Source: Saccharofermentans sp. (GTDB lineage: Bacteria; Bacillota; Clostridia; Saccharofermentanales; Saccharofermentanaceae). Taken from it: DNA of 64,000 nucleotides. The notes below the pieces were generated by a model. It saw nothing but the letters and a program-made list of their open reading frames with translations. It searched no databases and was not told where the DNA came from. The stretch lies in NCBI GenBank assembly GCA_024403695.1, contig JAKSRI010000002.1:1-64000 (forward strand), in the 5' to 3' direction. Numbering within the stretch: position 1 is the stretch's first letter; each line of letters starts with the position of its first letter. The position numbers were made by a program, and so were the translations under genes. Shown here in pieces: positions 54,301 to 63,121 of the stretch.

Positions 54301-54948
54301 TTACTTCTTAGAGCTTGGCTCATTCTTAAGCATATCTGATGGACAGTCTCTCTCGAGAGCCTCGTAGAATTCCTGATACTCATCGTATACATCATCATCG
54401 GATGTAACAACAGCTACAATGATTGAAATTGTCTTAGCATCATCCATGATAATCTCGTAGTACTCGAATTCACCCCATCCATCATCGAAAGCCATTGCAA
54501 AGAAATCATCATCGCTGTCAGTCTTGAAGGAATCCTTGTCGTAATACTTCTTAAACTGATCTTCCTGTTCTTCGAGTCCTTCAACGAAGTTCTCGAATGT
54601 CTTCTCAGCAGAGTCCTTGTCCTTAAACTTCAAGGAATAAACGATGAACATCTCATTATTATCCTCATCGACTTTTCCACCGACAAAGAGGGAAGACAAG
54701 TTCTTAGCCTTTACGCCACTGAGATAGTCATCCTTACACATCTTCTTGATTTCCTTCTCGTCCTTTGTTGTGTAGTAAGTACCATCTTCGAGGTATTCGA
54801 GAACATCATCCTCATCGTACTCTTCCATCTCTTCGTAATCGAGATTCTTCAATGCCTTCTCGTACTTGTTTGAACCCATGGAACAACCAGCAAGAGAGAA
54901 TATCATTGCTCCTGTCAAAGCAGCTGCCAATAATTTTCTAGCCTTCAT
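54301..54948 (-). CDS. Acidic lipoprotein, family member 5
   Basis: A 215-residue lipoprotein (MKARKLLAAALTGAMIFS, lipobox LAGC). Shared elements: YEKALKNLDYEEMEEYDEDD, TTKDEKEIKKMC, LKFKDKDSAEKTFENF, DSDDDFFAMAFD, IIMDDAKTISIIVAV and the end FYEALERDCPSDML. A basic tail (NEPSSKK) follows. Members 5, 6 and 7 are closest to each other and adjacent, the product of tandem duplication. Function unknown. Confidence 0.88.
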   Translation of the reverse strand: MKARKLLAAALTGAMIFSLAGCSMGSNKYEKALKNLDYEEMEEYDEDDVLEYLEDGTYYTTKDEKEIKKMCKDDYLSGVKAKNLSSLFVGGKVDEDNNEMFIVYSLKFKDKDSAEKTFENFVEGLEEQEDQFKKYYDKDSFKTDSDDDFFAMAFDDGWGEFEYYEIIMDDAKTISIIVAVVTSDDDVYDEYQEFYEALERDCPSDMLKNEPSSKK

Positions 54949-54993
54949 AATTTCCTCCTTGATTAACTGTAATTATGTCGTTTGTTAATTTTT

Positions 54994-55623
54994 TTACTTG
55001 ATTTCATCCTTTACGAGATTTGTAGGACAATCTCTGCCGATGGCCTCATAGAAAGCCTCATAATCATCATAAACATCGTCAGCTTCATAGAAGCTTGCGT
55101 CGATATATGTAACAGTTTTGGAATCAGACATGAATATTTCATGGAAACCTCCGCCGGAGTTACGAACGTAACCATAAGCATAGAAGTCATCTCCGTCATC
55201 CTGGCCAATCTGGTCTTTGTCATAATATTCTTTAGAAGCTTTATAGGATTTCTCCATGCTCTTTACAGTCTTATCGAATACTTTCTCTGCTTCTGACTTG
55301 TTTTTGAATGTGATGGAGTAAACAACAAAATAACCATCATCATCATCTCTTACACCCCAGGACACAGAGGCAACATTCTTTGCCTTTAAGCCACTCATCT
55401 GAGTGTATTTGCACATTTTCTTAATCTCTTTCTCATCTTTTGAGGAATAGTAGAGACCATCATCCATATCGTCCTCGATATCATCCATGTCCCACTCTTC
55501 CATCTCTTCGTAACCGAGATCTTTGAATGCTTTCTCATACTTCTTGGAACTGCCAGAACAAGCTGTCAGTGAGAGAAGCATAACACCTGTTAATACTGAA
55601 GCAATAATTTTCTTAGCTTTCAT
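54994..55623 (-). CDS. Acidic lipoprotein, family member 6
   Basis: A 209-residue lipoprotein; ATG 55623 follows AGGAGAAACAT and gives a proper signal (MKAKKIIASVLTGVMLLS, lipobox LTAC), so the longer frame to 55650 is rejected. Shared: YEKAFKDLGYEEMEEWDMDD, SSKDEKEIKKMC, ITFKNKSEAEKVFDK, DDGDDFYAYGY, IFMSDSKTVTYIDA and FYEAIGRDCPTNLV. Lies 46 bases upstream of member 5. Confidence 0.88.
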   Translation of the reverse strand: MKAKKIIASVLTGVMLLSLTACSGSSKKYEKAFKDLGYEEMEEWDMDDIEDDMDDGLYYSSKDEKEIKKMCKYTQMSGLKAKNVASVSWGVRDDDDGYFVVYSITFKNKSEAEKVFDKTVKSMEKSYKASKEYYDKDQIGQDDGDDFYAYGYVRNSGGGFHEIFMSDSKTVTYIDASFYEADDVYDDYEAFYEAIGRDCPTNLVKDEIK

Positions 55624-55667
55624 ATGTTTCTCCTTTAAAAATATAGTCACTATAAATTATACAATAA

Positions 55668-55695
55668 AAAAGACGGTTCCGAAGAACCGTCTTTT
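55668..55695 (-). terminator. Terminator of lipoprotein member 7
   Basis: AAAAGACGGTTC-CGAA-GAACCGTCTTTT, a perfect 12-bp stem; T-rich on the minus strand (and weaker on plus). Confidence 0.9.
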
Positions 55696-55715
55696 ATACG
55701 TTAAAAATTAGATGA

Positions 55716-56405
55716 TTATGAGTATTTCTCGATTTCTGCAGCTACGCCTTCGATTTCTTTATCGTGAGATTTCTTTGAACGAACTTCATTCTTTACAAGA
55801 TCAGTAGGACAATCTCTCTCGATAGCCTCGTAGAAAGCTACATAGTCATCATAAACATCCTCAGAATAGCTAAAGTATCCATCGATGTATGTGATTGTCT
55901 TAGAATCAACCATGAAAATATCGCTGAAGCTTCCGCTATAGGAGCCTACATATGCCATAGAATAGAAATCATCACCGTCATCCTGACCGAGTTCTTTTTT
56001 ATCAGCCCATTCCTTGTAATCCTCATAAGACTCATCAAGAGCATCTACGCTCTTCTCAAATGCCTTTTCTGCATCTGCCTTGCTCTTGAATGTTACAGTG
56101 AATACTGAATAATAACCGTCATCATCTTCTCTGCCACCGATGGAAATGGAAGAAACGTTCTTAGCCTTTGCATTCTCAATTGGACAAAACTTGCAAAGCT
56201 TCTTAAGCTCCTTCTCGTCCTTTGTAGTATAGAAAATACCATCTTCGATATCGTCCTCAAAATCGTCCTCATCGAACTCTTCCATCTCTTCGTAACCGAG
56301 ATCTTCAAATACCTTCTCATATTTCTTTGCCTTATTGGAGCAACCAGCGAGAGAAAGTAACATTGTAGCTGATAAAATAACTGCAATATACTTCTTAATC
56401 TTCAT
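55716..56405 (-). CDS. Acidic lipoprotein, family member 7
   Basis: A 229-residue lipoprotein (MKIKKYIAVILSATMLLS, lipobox LAGC), the longest of the group, with a charged tail of about 25 residues after the shared end FYEAIERDCPTDLVKNE. Shared: YEKVFEDLGYEEMEEFDEDD, TTKDEKELKKLC, VTFKSKADAEKAFEK, DDGDDFYSMAYV and IFMVDSKTITYIDG. AGGAGAATTT ribosome site. Its own terminator separates it from member 6. Confidence 0.88.
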   Translation of the reverse strand: MKIKKYIAVILSATMLLSLAGCSNKAKKYEKVFEDLGYEEMEEFDEDDFEDDIEDGIFYTTKDEKELKKLCKFCPIENAKAKNVSSISIGGREDDDGYYSVFTVTFKSKADAEKAFEKSVDALDESYEDYKEWADKKELGQDDGDDFYSMAYVGSYSGSFSDIFMVDSKTITYIDGYFSYSEDVYDDYVAFYEAIERDCPTDLVKNEVRSKKSHDKEIEGVAAEIEKYS

Positions 56406-56545
56406 ATAAATTCTCCTTTTCTCTTTATATTGCTTAATGCATTACTATCATATTCTTTTTAGAATTGGATTCACAGGGACAAAGAATAATAATTTGAAAA
56501 CAAACCTATATATGTATTTATTGATTATGTATATAAATATCTACA

Positions 56546-56622
56546 TTGACATTAGTATGCTAAAGTAATATATTTTTATGAAAGCAAGGGCGCTTTGACA
56601 CCAGTCGAAGTGCCCCTTTTTT
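56546..56622 (+). promoter_or_regulatory. carA promoter with leader terminator hairpin
   Basis: TTGACA (56546-56551), 17 bp, TATATT (56569-56574). Just after the expected start comes AAGCAAG, then GGGCGCTTTGAC (56588-56599), loop ACCA, GTCGAAGTGCCC (56604-56615) and C plus six T: a complete intrinsic terminator before carA. Promoter boxes, AAGCAA and GGCGCTT/AAGTGCC arms match the leader of glnN at 62940-63085. Confidence 0.75.
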
Positions 56623-56654
56623 GAGCGAAAACGGGAAAAGTTCAGGAGGAATGT

Positions 56655-57767
56655 ATGGAAAACAGTAATCTCAGAAGGATAATTCTCGAAGATGGAACTT
56701 CTTATGTTGGCAGCGGCTTCGGCAGCATGTCAGAGAAGAAGTTAGAGTTAGTATTTAACACTTCCATGGTAGGTTACCAGGAAATCCTCTCCGATCCATC
56801 TTATACAGATCAGGCAGTCGTAATGACTTATCCAATTATCGGAAATTATGGAATAAATGATGAAGACAATGAGACAAAGGTTCCATCAATTGGAGCACTT
56901 ATTGTTAGAGACTACGCACCGGAGCCATCAAACTTCAGATGTACACAGACTTTGTCAGAGTATATGGAGAAGTACGATATCGTAGGCGTTCAGGGTGTAG
57001 ATACAAGAGAAATCACACGTAAAATTAGAAACTATGGTAGCTGTAAGGTTCTTATCACAAGCCCTGATGTAACTCCTGAACAGGGTGTGGAGATACTGAA
57101 GAACTGGGATTTTGCTCATGACCAGGTTTCTAGAGTAAGTACAAAGGAAGTTGTTACTTACGATCCAACAAAGATTCCAGAAGATGGTAAGACATTCCAT
57201 GTAGTAGCAGTTGACTGCGGCATGAAGCTTAACATTGTAAGATGTATGAACGAGCTTGGTATCAAGGTTACTGTTGTGCCTTGGAATACAGATATTAAGA
57301 AGGTTGAAGAGCTTAATCCAGATGGTGTTTTCTTAAGTAACGGACCTGGAGATCCTACAGATGTAGTTCCTACTATCGAACTCGTTAAAGCTCTTCACGG
57401 CAAGTATCCAGTGTTTGGAATCTGCCTTGGACATCAGATTTTGTCCCTTTCTTATGGTGCTCAGACTTATAAGCTTAAGTTTGGTCACAGAGGTGGTAAC
57501 CACCCAGTAAAAAATGTAATCACAGATAAGATTGAAGTTACTTCACAGAACCATTCCTTCGCAGTTAAGGATTCTTCAATGGAGGGAACTGGACTCGAGA
57601 CAACTCACATCAACATGCTTGATAACACTATCGAGGGTGTGTGCCACAGAGGTGACAGAGCATTTAGTATTCAGTATCACCCAGAGTCTGCGCCAGGACC
57701 TCAGGATAGTAAGTATCTTTTCGCGCAGTTTATTGAAGTAATGAAGGGAGGTAACCTCTATGCCTAA
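56655..57767 (+). CDS. carA: Carbamoyl phosphate synthase small subunit
   Basis: A 370-residue glutamine amidotransferase subunit feeding ammonia to CarB for pyrimidine and arginine synthesis. The N-terminal domain (residues 1-185) is typical; the class I amidotransferase domain has [15 protein letters not shown] with the catalytic Cys, and [11 protein letters not shown] with the catalytic His and Glu near. GTCGG-like motif NHSFAVK present. It overlaps carB by 8 bases. A hairpin in its leader suggests attenuation control. Confidence 0.96.
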   Translation: MENSNLRRIILEDGTSYVGSGFGSMSEKKLELVFNTSMVGYQEILSDPSYTDQAVVMTYPIIGNYGINDEDNETKVPSIGALIVRDYAPEPSNFRCTQTLSEYMEKYDIVGVQGVDTREITRKIRNYGSCKVLITSPDVTPEQGVEILKNWDFAHDQVSRVSTKEVVTYDPTKIPEDGKTFHVVAVDCGMKLNIVRCMNELGIKVTVVPWNTDIKKVEELNPDGVFLSNGPGDPTDVVPTIELVKALHGKYPVFGICLGHQILSLSYGAQTYKLKFGHRGGNHPVKNVITDKIEVTSQNHSFAVKDSSMEGTGLETTHINMLDNTIEGVCHRGDRAFSIQYHPESAPGPQDSKYLFAQFIEVMKGGNLYA

Positions 57768-60700
57768 GAGAACAGACCTTAAGAGAATTCTTGTTATCGG
57801 TTCAGGTCCAATTGTTATCGGACAGGCTGCCGAGTTTGACTACGCGGGAACACAGGCTTGTCTCGCACTTAAGGAGGAGGGATACGAGGTTATCCTTTGT
57901 AACTCCAACCCAGCTACAATCATGACAGACCCTGCTATCGCAGATAAGGTTTATATGGAGCCTCTGACTCTCGAGTACATCGCGAAAATCATCCGTAAGG
58001 AGAGACCTGATGCTATTCTTCCAGGTATTGGTGGACAGACAGGCCTTAACCTCGCAATGCAGCTCTCCACTAAGGGTGTCCTTGATGAGTGTGGTGTAGA
58101 ACTCCTCGGAACAAGCTTTGATTCTATTGATCAGGCTGAGGATCGTGAACTCTTCAAGCAGCTATGTATTGATCTTGGTGAGCCAATACTTCCATCACTT
58201 ATCGCTGAGTCCATGGAAGAGGGTGTTGATGCGGCAACTAAAATTGGTTATCCAGTAGTTATCAGACCTGCGTTCACACTTGGTGGTACAGGTGGTGGAT
58301 TTGCGGACAACGAGGAGGAGTTGCGCGAAATCCTTAAAAACGCTCTCGTGCTCTCACCAGTGCACCAGGGACTTATCGAGAAGTCTGTAAAGGGCTATAA
58401 AGAGATTGAGTATGAGGTAATTCGTGACGCTAACGATACTGCTATCACAATCTGTAACATGGAGAACATTGACCCAGTTGGTGTTCATACAGGTGATTCT
58501 GTTGTAGTTTGTCCTTCACAGACACTTACAAACAAGGAGTACCACATGCTCCGTGATAGTGCGCTTAAGATTATCCGTGCACTTAAGATCGAGGGTGGTT
58601 GTAATGTACAGTTTGCCCTTGACCCTGTGTCTTTCGACTACTACCTTATCGAGGTTAACCCACGAGTTTCACGTTCTTCTGCACTTGCTTCCAAGGCATC
58701 TGGTTATCCTATTGCTAGAGTTTCTGCGAAGATTGCTGTTGGTTACAGACTCGACGAGATTCATCTTGCTAACACACTTGCTAGTTTTGAGCCATCCCTC
58801 GACTACGTGGTAAGTAAGTTGCCTAGATTTCCTTTCGACAAATTTACTGATGCTAACAATAAGCTTGGCACACAGATGAAGGCCACAGGTGAGGTCATGA
58901 GTGTTGGCCGTACAATGGAAGAGTCACTTCTTAAGGGTATTCGTTCCTTGGAGATTGGCGTGTTCCACTTGCACAACAAGATTTTTGATGATAAGTCCAC
59001 AGAGGACATGCTCGAGTACATTAAGGATGGTACAGATGATCGTATTTATGCCATCGCTGAGCTTCTCCGTCGTGGTGTAAGCCGTAAGGAGATTCACCTT
59101 AAGACTAAGATTGATATGCTCTTTATTCGCGTCTTCGATAACATCGTAAAGATGGAGGAAGAGGTTAAGAATAACAAGGGCAATATCGAGACATTGTTTG
59201 CTGCTAAGAAGATGGGCTTCTCTGATCTCGAGATTGGTAAGCTCTGGGATATGACAGCTCATCAGGTGTTTGATGTTCGTAAGGAGCACGGTATCTTCCC
59301 ATCCTATAAGATGATAGATTCCTGTGCATCAGAGTTCGAGAGTTATATTCCTTATTTCTACTCCACATATGAGGGTGAGAATGAGTCTCAGATTGATGCC
59401 AAGGAGAAAATTATTGTTCTTGGTTCCGGACCAATTCGTATCGGTCAGGGTGTCGAGTTCGATTACTCTACAGTTCATGCTGTAAAGACAATTCAGGCTT
59501 CTGGTTATCAGGCTATTATCATTAACAATAACCCTGAGACAGTTTCTACTGACTATACAACATCTGATAAGCTTTACTTCGAGCCACTTTGTGTAGAGGA
59601 TGTTATGAATATTATCGAGCTCGAGAAGCCTAAGGGTGTTATCGCTACTCTTGGTGGACAGACTGCAGTTAACCTCGCTGAGCCACTTCGTGAGTATGGT
59701 GTAACAATCGTTGGTACTGACTGCGATGCTATCGAGCGTGCTGAGAATAGAGATGCATTCGAGAAGGTTCTTAAGGATCTTAACATCCCTCAGCCAAAGG
59801 GTCAGGCAGTTACTAACATCGAGGATGGTGTTAAGGCAGCAGAGGAGATTGGTTATCCTGTTCTTGTTCGTCCTTCCTTCGTTCTTGGTGGTCGTGCTAT
59901 GCAGATCGTTTCTAAGGAAGCAGACCTTCGTAACTATCTTAAGACAGCCGTTGAGATTGACGTTGATAAGCCAGTTCTCGTAGATAAGTATATCCGCGGT
60001 CGTGAGGTCGAGGTTGATGGTGTTTGTGATGGCGTTGATGTATTTATCCCAGGTATCATGGAGCTCGTTGAACGTACCGGTGTCCACTCTGGTGACTCCA
60101 TCTCCGTTTACCCACCATTCTCCATTAGCGATAAGGTAAAGGGTACAATCCTTACTTATGCTAAGAAACTTGGTCTCGGAATTGGAATTGTTGGTTTGTT
60201 TAACATTCAGTTTATCGTTGATGATAATGACAATGTTTATATCATTGAGGTTAACCCACGTTCTTCAAGAACAGTTCCTTTCCTTAGTAAGGCAACAGGC
60301 TATCAGCTTGCTGACATCGCTACGAAAGTAATTCTCGGCGAGTCCTTGAAGGAGCAGGGTATCTTTGGTCTCTATCCAGAGGAGAAGGAGCGCTATTATG
60401 TTAAGGCACCTGCGTTCTCTTTCTCAAAGCTTAAGGGTATGGACTCTTATCTCTCACCTGAGATGAAGTCTACTGGTGAGGCTATTGGTTACGATGAGAA
60501 GCTCCACCGTGCTGTATATAAGGCGCTTATTGCTTCTGGCATTAAGCTTCAGAACTACGGTACAGTTATGGTTACACTCGCTGATGAGGATAAGGAAGAG
60601 GCTCTTCCACTTGTTCGCCGATTCTATGAGCTCGGATTCAATATCGAGGCTACAATCGGTACAGCGGAGTTCCTTAAGCAGCATGGTATCAGAACACGTA

Positions 60701-60939
60701 TCCGTCGTAAGCTCTCTGAGGGTTCTGATGAGATTCTCAGATCTATTCGTGCAGGTTATGTAAGTTACGTTATCAATACACGTGCTATTAAGTCTGGTGT
60801 TCACTACGAGGATGGTGTGGCTATCCGTCAGTGCGCTACAGAGAATAACGTTACTATCTTTACATCTCTTGATACAACAAGAATGCTTCTTGATGTGCTT
60901 GAGGAGCTTACAATTACAGTATCTACAATTGATGCTTAA
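57760..60939 (+). CDS. carB: Carbamoyl phosphate synthase large subunit
   Basis: A 1059-residue ATP-dependent enzyme with two homologous ATP-grasp halves: [21 protein letters not shown] at the start and [21 protein letters not shown] around residue 550. The first half has FTLGGTGGG, the second FVLGGRAMQ; an allosteric MGS-like domain ends the protein ([28 protein letters not shown]). Full length; codon use is strongly biased, suggesting high expression. Overlaps carA; terminator follows. Confidence 0.97.
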   Translation: MPKRTDLKRILVIGSGPIVIGQAAEFDYAGTQACLALKEEGYEVILCNSNPATIMTDPAIADKVYMEPLTLEYIAKIIRKERPDAILPGIGGQTGLNLAMQLSTKGVLDECGVELLGTSFDSIDQAEDRELFKQLCIDLGEPILPSLIAESMEEGVDAATKIGYPVVIRPAFTLGGTGGGFADNEEELREILKNALVLSPVHQGLIEKSVKGYKEIEYEVIRDANDTAITICNMENIDPVGVHTGDSVVVCPSQTLTNKEYHMLRDSALKIIRALKIEGGCNVQFALDPVSFDYYLIEVNPRVSRSSALASKASGYPIARVSAKIAVGYRLDEIHLANTLASFEPSLDYVVSKLPRFPFDKFTDANNKLGTQMKATGEVMSVGRTMEESLLKGIRSLEIGVFHLHNKIFDDKSTEDMLEYIKDGTDDRIYAIAELLRRGVSRKEIHLKTKIDMLFIRVFDNIVKMEEEVKNNKGNIETLFAAKKMGFSDLEIGKLWDMTAHQVFDVRKEHGIFPSYKMIDSCASEFESYIPYFYSTYEGENESQIDAKEKIIVLGSGPIRIGQGVEFDYSTVHAVKTIQASGYQAIIINNNPETVSTDYTTSDKLYFEPLCVEDVMNIIELEKPKGVIATLGGQTAVNLAEPLREYGVTIVGTDCDAIERAENRDAFEKVLKDLNIPQPKGQAVTNIEDGVKAAEEIGYPVLVRPSFVLGGRAMQIVSKEADLRNYLKTAVEIDVDKPVLVDKYIRGREVEVDGVCDGVDVFIPGIMELVERTGVHSGDSISVYPPFSISDKVKGTILTYAKKLGLGIGIVGLFNIQFIVDDNDNVYIIEVNPRSSRTVPFLSKATGYQLADIATKVILGESLKEQGIFGLYPEEKERYYVKAPAFSFSKLKGMDSYLSPEMKSTGEAIGYDEKLHRAVYKALIASGIKLQNYGTVMVTLADEDKEEALPLVRRFYELGFNIEATIGTAEFLKQHGIRTRIRRKLSEGSDEILRSIRAGYVSYVINTRAIKSGVHYEDGVAIRQCATENNVTIFTSLDTTRMLLDVLEELTITVSTIDA

Positions 60940-60967
60940 TTGAGTTAATTACTTATAGTATTTACTA

Positions 60968-61001
60968 GACCGAAGTCCTGTCTGGGGCTTCGGTTATTTT
61001 A
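60968..61001 (+). terminator. carB terminator
   Basis: ACCGAAGTCC (60969-60978), loop TGTCT, GGGGCTTCGGT (60984-60994) then TATTTTATTTT. Confidence 0.85.
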
Positions 61002-61102
61002 TTTTCGAGAAAATTTTGAGAAATAATGAACTTTTTGATTTTCTGTTCTGCCTTATAGGTATAAAGCTCAAAGAAAGGGCGTAAATATCAGGAGGAACAA
61101 AT

Positions 61103-61327
61103 ATGTTTGGTTTTGGTAAGAAGAAGGTAGCAAAGAAGGTAGCGGTAGAAGTTGAGGATCCTAATATCGACCCTATCGAGAAGATGGTTATCTATCCAAA
61201 GGATGCGACAGAGGAGGAAAAAGCAAAACGCTATATGTATGCGAAGATGCTTTATGAGGGCGCACAGCGTATGAAAGAGATGGGGCTAGATGATATTGAA
61301 ATCCGTACTCCAAATAGTAATATTTGA
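61103..61327 (+). CDS. Uncharacterised 74-residue protein
   Basis: Not recognised. A basic N-terminus (MFGFGKKKVAKKVAVEVEDPN) leads to a charged helical part (EEEKAKRYMYAKMLYEGAQRMKEMGL). No membrane segment. It has a strong AGGAGGAA ribosome site and biased codons, so it is very likely expressed. The next gene also encodes a small Lys-rich protein starting MxxFxxFKKKE, possibly functionally linked. Confidence 0.75.
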   Translation: MFGFGKKKVAKKVAVEVEDPNIDPIEKMVIYPKDATEEEKAKRYMYAKMLYEGAQRMKEMGLDDIEIRTPNSNI

Positions 61328-61345
61328 TTTGGTTTACATAGAATG

Positions 61346-61376
61346 AAAAAAGGTGAGTTTCAAAACTCACCTTTTT
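61346..61376 (+). terminator. Terminator after the 61103 gene
   Basis: AAAAAGGTGAGTTT, loop CA, AAACTCACCTTTTT. Symmetric A and T tracts allow function on both strands. Confidence 0.88.
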
Positions 61377-61453
61377 AGTGCCAAAACGAAATTTTATAGT
61401 ATAATGGATGCGGTAATTAACGTTTGTCTGAAAAGACAAAGAGAGGATTATAG

Positions 61454-61873
61454 ATGGGTATTTTTGATCGTTTTAAGAAAAAAGAGAAGACACCACCAGA
61501 GAAGAACGTAGTTATTGGTGTTTATCTTAAAAAAGAAAAATCTACAATGAAGAAGATGTATGGTAAGGATGCTTTTAAGGCTGAGAAGCTCAGAACAAGA
61601 ATTGCTGCTACTATCATCAGACTTAACTTTGCTAAGGTTAGACTTACAAATAAGAACTTCCAGCGTGGAAGAAGAATTGAGAAGTCAGCTGACATGGTTT
61701 ATCCACTTCCACTGGCTATCGATCCTAAGATTCTCGAGTTCGGAAGAGAGTATTACTTCACAATGGAGAACGGAGTTGTAACTAAGGTATCTCCAGTAAA
61801 CGGTAAGATGAAGACTAAGCCTTCTACATATGATAAGGAAAAGGCAAAGAAGAAGTCTAAGAAGAAAAAGTAA
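61454..61873 (+). CDS. Uncharacterised Lys-rich 139-residue protein
   Basis: Not recognised. N-terminus MGIFDRFKKKEKTPPEK, central AAATIIRLNFAKVRLTNKNFQ, then VYPLPLAIDPKILEFGREYYFTM and a polylysine end (KEKAKKKSKKKK). Strongly basic, soluble, and so possibly nucleic-acid binding (inference). A hairpin TTTGTCT-GAAA-AGACAAA (61423-61440) overlaps its 5' leader just before the AGAGAGG ribosome site; a TATAAT lies at 61400-61405. Confidence 0.72.
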   Translation: MGIFDRFKKKEKTPPEKNVVIGVYLKKEKSTMKKMYGKDAFKAEKLRTRIAATIIRLNFAKVRLTNKNFQRGRRIEKSADMVYPLPLAIDPKILEFGREYYFTMENGVVTKVSPVNGKMKTKPSTYDKEKAKKKSKKKK

Positions 61874-61892
61874 TATTATTTAAGTTGATTAT

Positions 61893-61925
61893 AGGGCGCT
61901 TCGGATAATTCCGGGGCGCTTTTAA
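61893..61925 (+). terminator. Terminator after the 61454 gene
   Basis: GCGCTTCGGA-TAAT-TCCGGGGCGC with two G-U pairs, then TTTT. A second small inverted repeat TGTCCCA-AAAA-TGGGACA follows at 61928-61945. Confidence 0.85.
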
Positions 61926-62008
61926 AGTGTCCCAAAAATGGGACAGCCTCTGTATTACAATTAAGGCATATAACAAAGAGACCTTTATAAATGTCAGGAG
62001 GGAACCAT

Positions 62009-62080
62009 ATGTTTATCATTGCTTTAATTATTTGTTTTCCAATTGCTTTTCTTGCAGAAGTTAATAATCGTAAATATTGA
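62009..62080 (+). CDS. 23-residue membrane peptide
   Basis: A short frame with ATG 62009 behind AGGAGGG (61996-62002) and a TGA stop at 62078. The product begins MFIIALIICFPIAFL, a hydrophobic helix, and ends in a polar, basic tail (NNRKY). The stop lies 4 bases before the ribosome site of the HIRAN gene, so it would be co-translated with it. Size and layout fit a membrane microprotein; function unknown. Confidence 0.6.
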   Translation: MFIIALIICFPIAFLAEVNNRKY

Positions 62081-62094
62081 TTGGAGGAGTTTAT

Positions 62095-62391
62095 ATGGAA
62101 AAGATTTATATTACTATTACAGGGACACAGTTTAGACATGGTTGTGACTGGCTTCGCAGAGGAGACATTGTAAGACTTGTTAAGGAACCGGACAATAAGT
62201 ATGATAATGAGGCTATTAAGGTGGTTGTAGAACCCTTTGGAACTATCGGTTATGTTGCTAATAGTACGAAGACTGTTATCGGTACGTGTTATAGTGCTGG
62301 CAGGCTATATGACAAGATTGGAGATGAAGCTGAGGCTAAGGTTAAATACGTTCTTGACGATTCAGCTGTGGTGTGTAAAGTTAAGGTGTAA
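62095..62391 (+). CDS. Stand-alone HIRAN domain protein
   Basis: A 98-residue protein that is essentially one HIRAN domain: ITGTQFRHGCDWLRRGDIVRLVKEPDNKYDNEAIKV, then GTIGYVANSTKTVI and EAKVKYVLDDSAVVCKV. HIRAN domains bind DNA ends, especially single-stranded 3' ends, in repair helicases such as HLTF. ATG 62095 follows GGAGGAG; the upstream ATG is in the preceding ribosome region. Neighbour of a macro-domain gene 25 bases on; possible repair or ADP-ribose link (inference). Confidence 0.85.
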   Translation: MEKIYITITGTQFRHGCDWLRRGDIVRLVKEPDNKYDNEAIKVVVEPFGTIGYVANSTKTVIGTCYSAGRLYDKIGDEAEAKVKYVLDDSAVVCKVKV

Positions 62392-62416
62392 TTGACGATT
62401 AGGGAAGTTTTTTAAT

Positions 62417-62914
62417 ATGAGAATTTTTGTGGGTGATATAACAACACTTAATTGCGATGCGATTGTTAATGCAGCTAATTCTTCACTTCTTGGTGGAGGA
62501 GGAGTTGATGGTGCGATTCATCGTGTCGCTGGACCTAAGCTGGTAGAAGAGTGTATTACGATTCATGGATGTGAGACTGGTGATGCTAAGATTACACTTG
62601 GTTATAATCTTCCTGCTAAGCATGTTATCCATACGGTTGGACCAATTTATAGTGGTGATAATTCAGATCCAATTAAACTAGCATCATGCTATAAGAGATC
62701 TCTCGATGTTGCTAGAGAGAATGGGTTACATAGCATTGCATTCTCTGCAATTTCCACTGGAGTATACGGATATCCGCTTAAGGCAGCGACGGAGATTGCT
62801 GTTAATGCGGTAAGAAAATGGCTTAATGAGAATCCTGATTATGATATGGATATTACGTTCTGCTGCTTTAGTCAGAGAGTAGCTGATGCGTATGCAGAAG
62901 TACTTAATATGTAA
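62417..62914 (+). CDS. Macro domain protein, O-acetyl-ADP-ribose deacetylase-like
   Basis: A 165-residue single-domain protein close to YmdB/MacroD type. [34 protein letters not shown] (residues 5-38) is the ADP-ribose binding and catalytic signature, and [15 protein letters not shown] later in the domain binds the diphosphate. Unlike the macro domain at 29681, motifs are canonical, so hydrolysis of ADP-ribosyl esters or mono-ADP-ribose is likely. Follows the HIRAN gene. Confidence 0.93.
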   Translation: MRIFVGDITTLNCDAIVNAANSSLLGGGGVDGAIHRVAGPKLVEECITIHGCETGDAKITLGYNLPAKHVIHTVGPIYSGDNSDPIKLASCYKRSLDVARENGLHSIAFSAISTGVYGYPLKAATEIAVNAVRKWLNENPDYDMDITFCCFSQRVADAYAEVLNM

Positions 62915-62939
62915 AGTAAAATATCAAGAAAATTTATTC

Positions 62940-63085
62940 TTGACACTTATAGCTAGTAGGATTATATTATCTGCGTAAGAAGCAATGGCGCTTTGGATGT
63001 ATTTCCAAAGTGCCTTTTTATTTTTCTACATGACTATTTGAGAAGCAATGGCGCTTCGAGTTTTCAGTAACTCGAAGTGCCTTTT
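62940..63085 (+). promoter_or_regulatory. glnN promoter and tandem leader terminator hairpins
   Basis: TTGACA (62940-62945), 17 bp, TATATT (62963-62968). The leader has two copies of AGAAGCAAT followed by a hairpin: GGCGCTTTGG (62987-62996) with CCAAAGTGCC (63005-63014) plus five T, and GGCGCTTCGAGTT (63050-63062) with AACTCGAAGTGCC (63069-63081) plus four T. The same block occurs once before carA. They look like two sequential attenuators. Confidence 0.75.
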
Positions 63086-63121
63086 ACTTTTCAAAGCGTA
63101 AAACGAAAGGAGAATGGAAAA

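Noticed and set aside
62987..63081. Classical ANTAR two-hairpin target
   Set aside because: ANTAR targets have hexaloops with A1 and G4; the loops here are ATGTATTT and TTCAGT, so a firm call is not justified, though an antiterminator remains possible.
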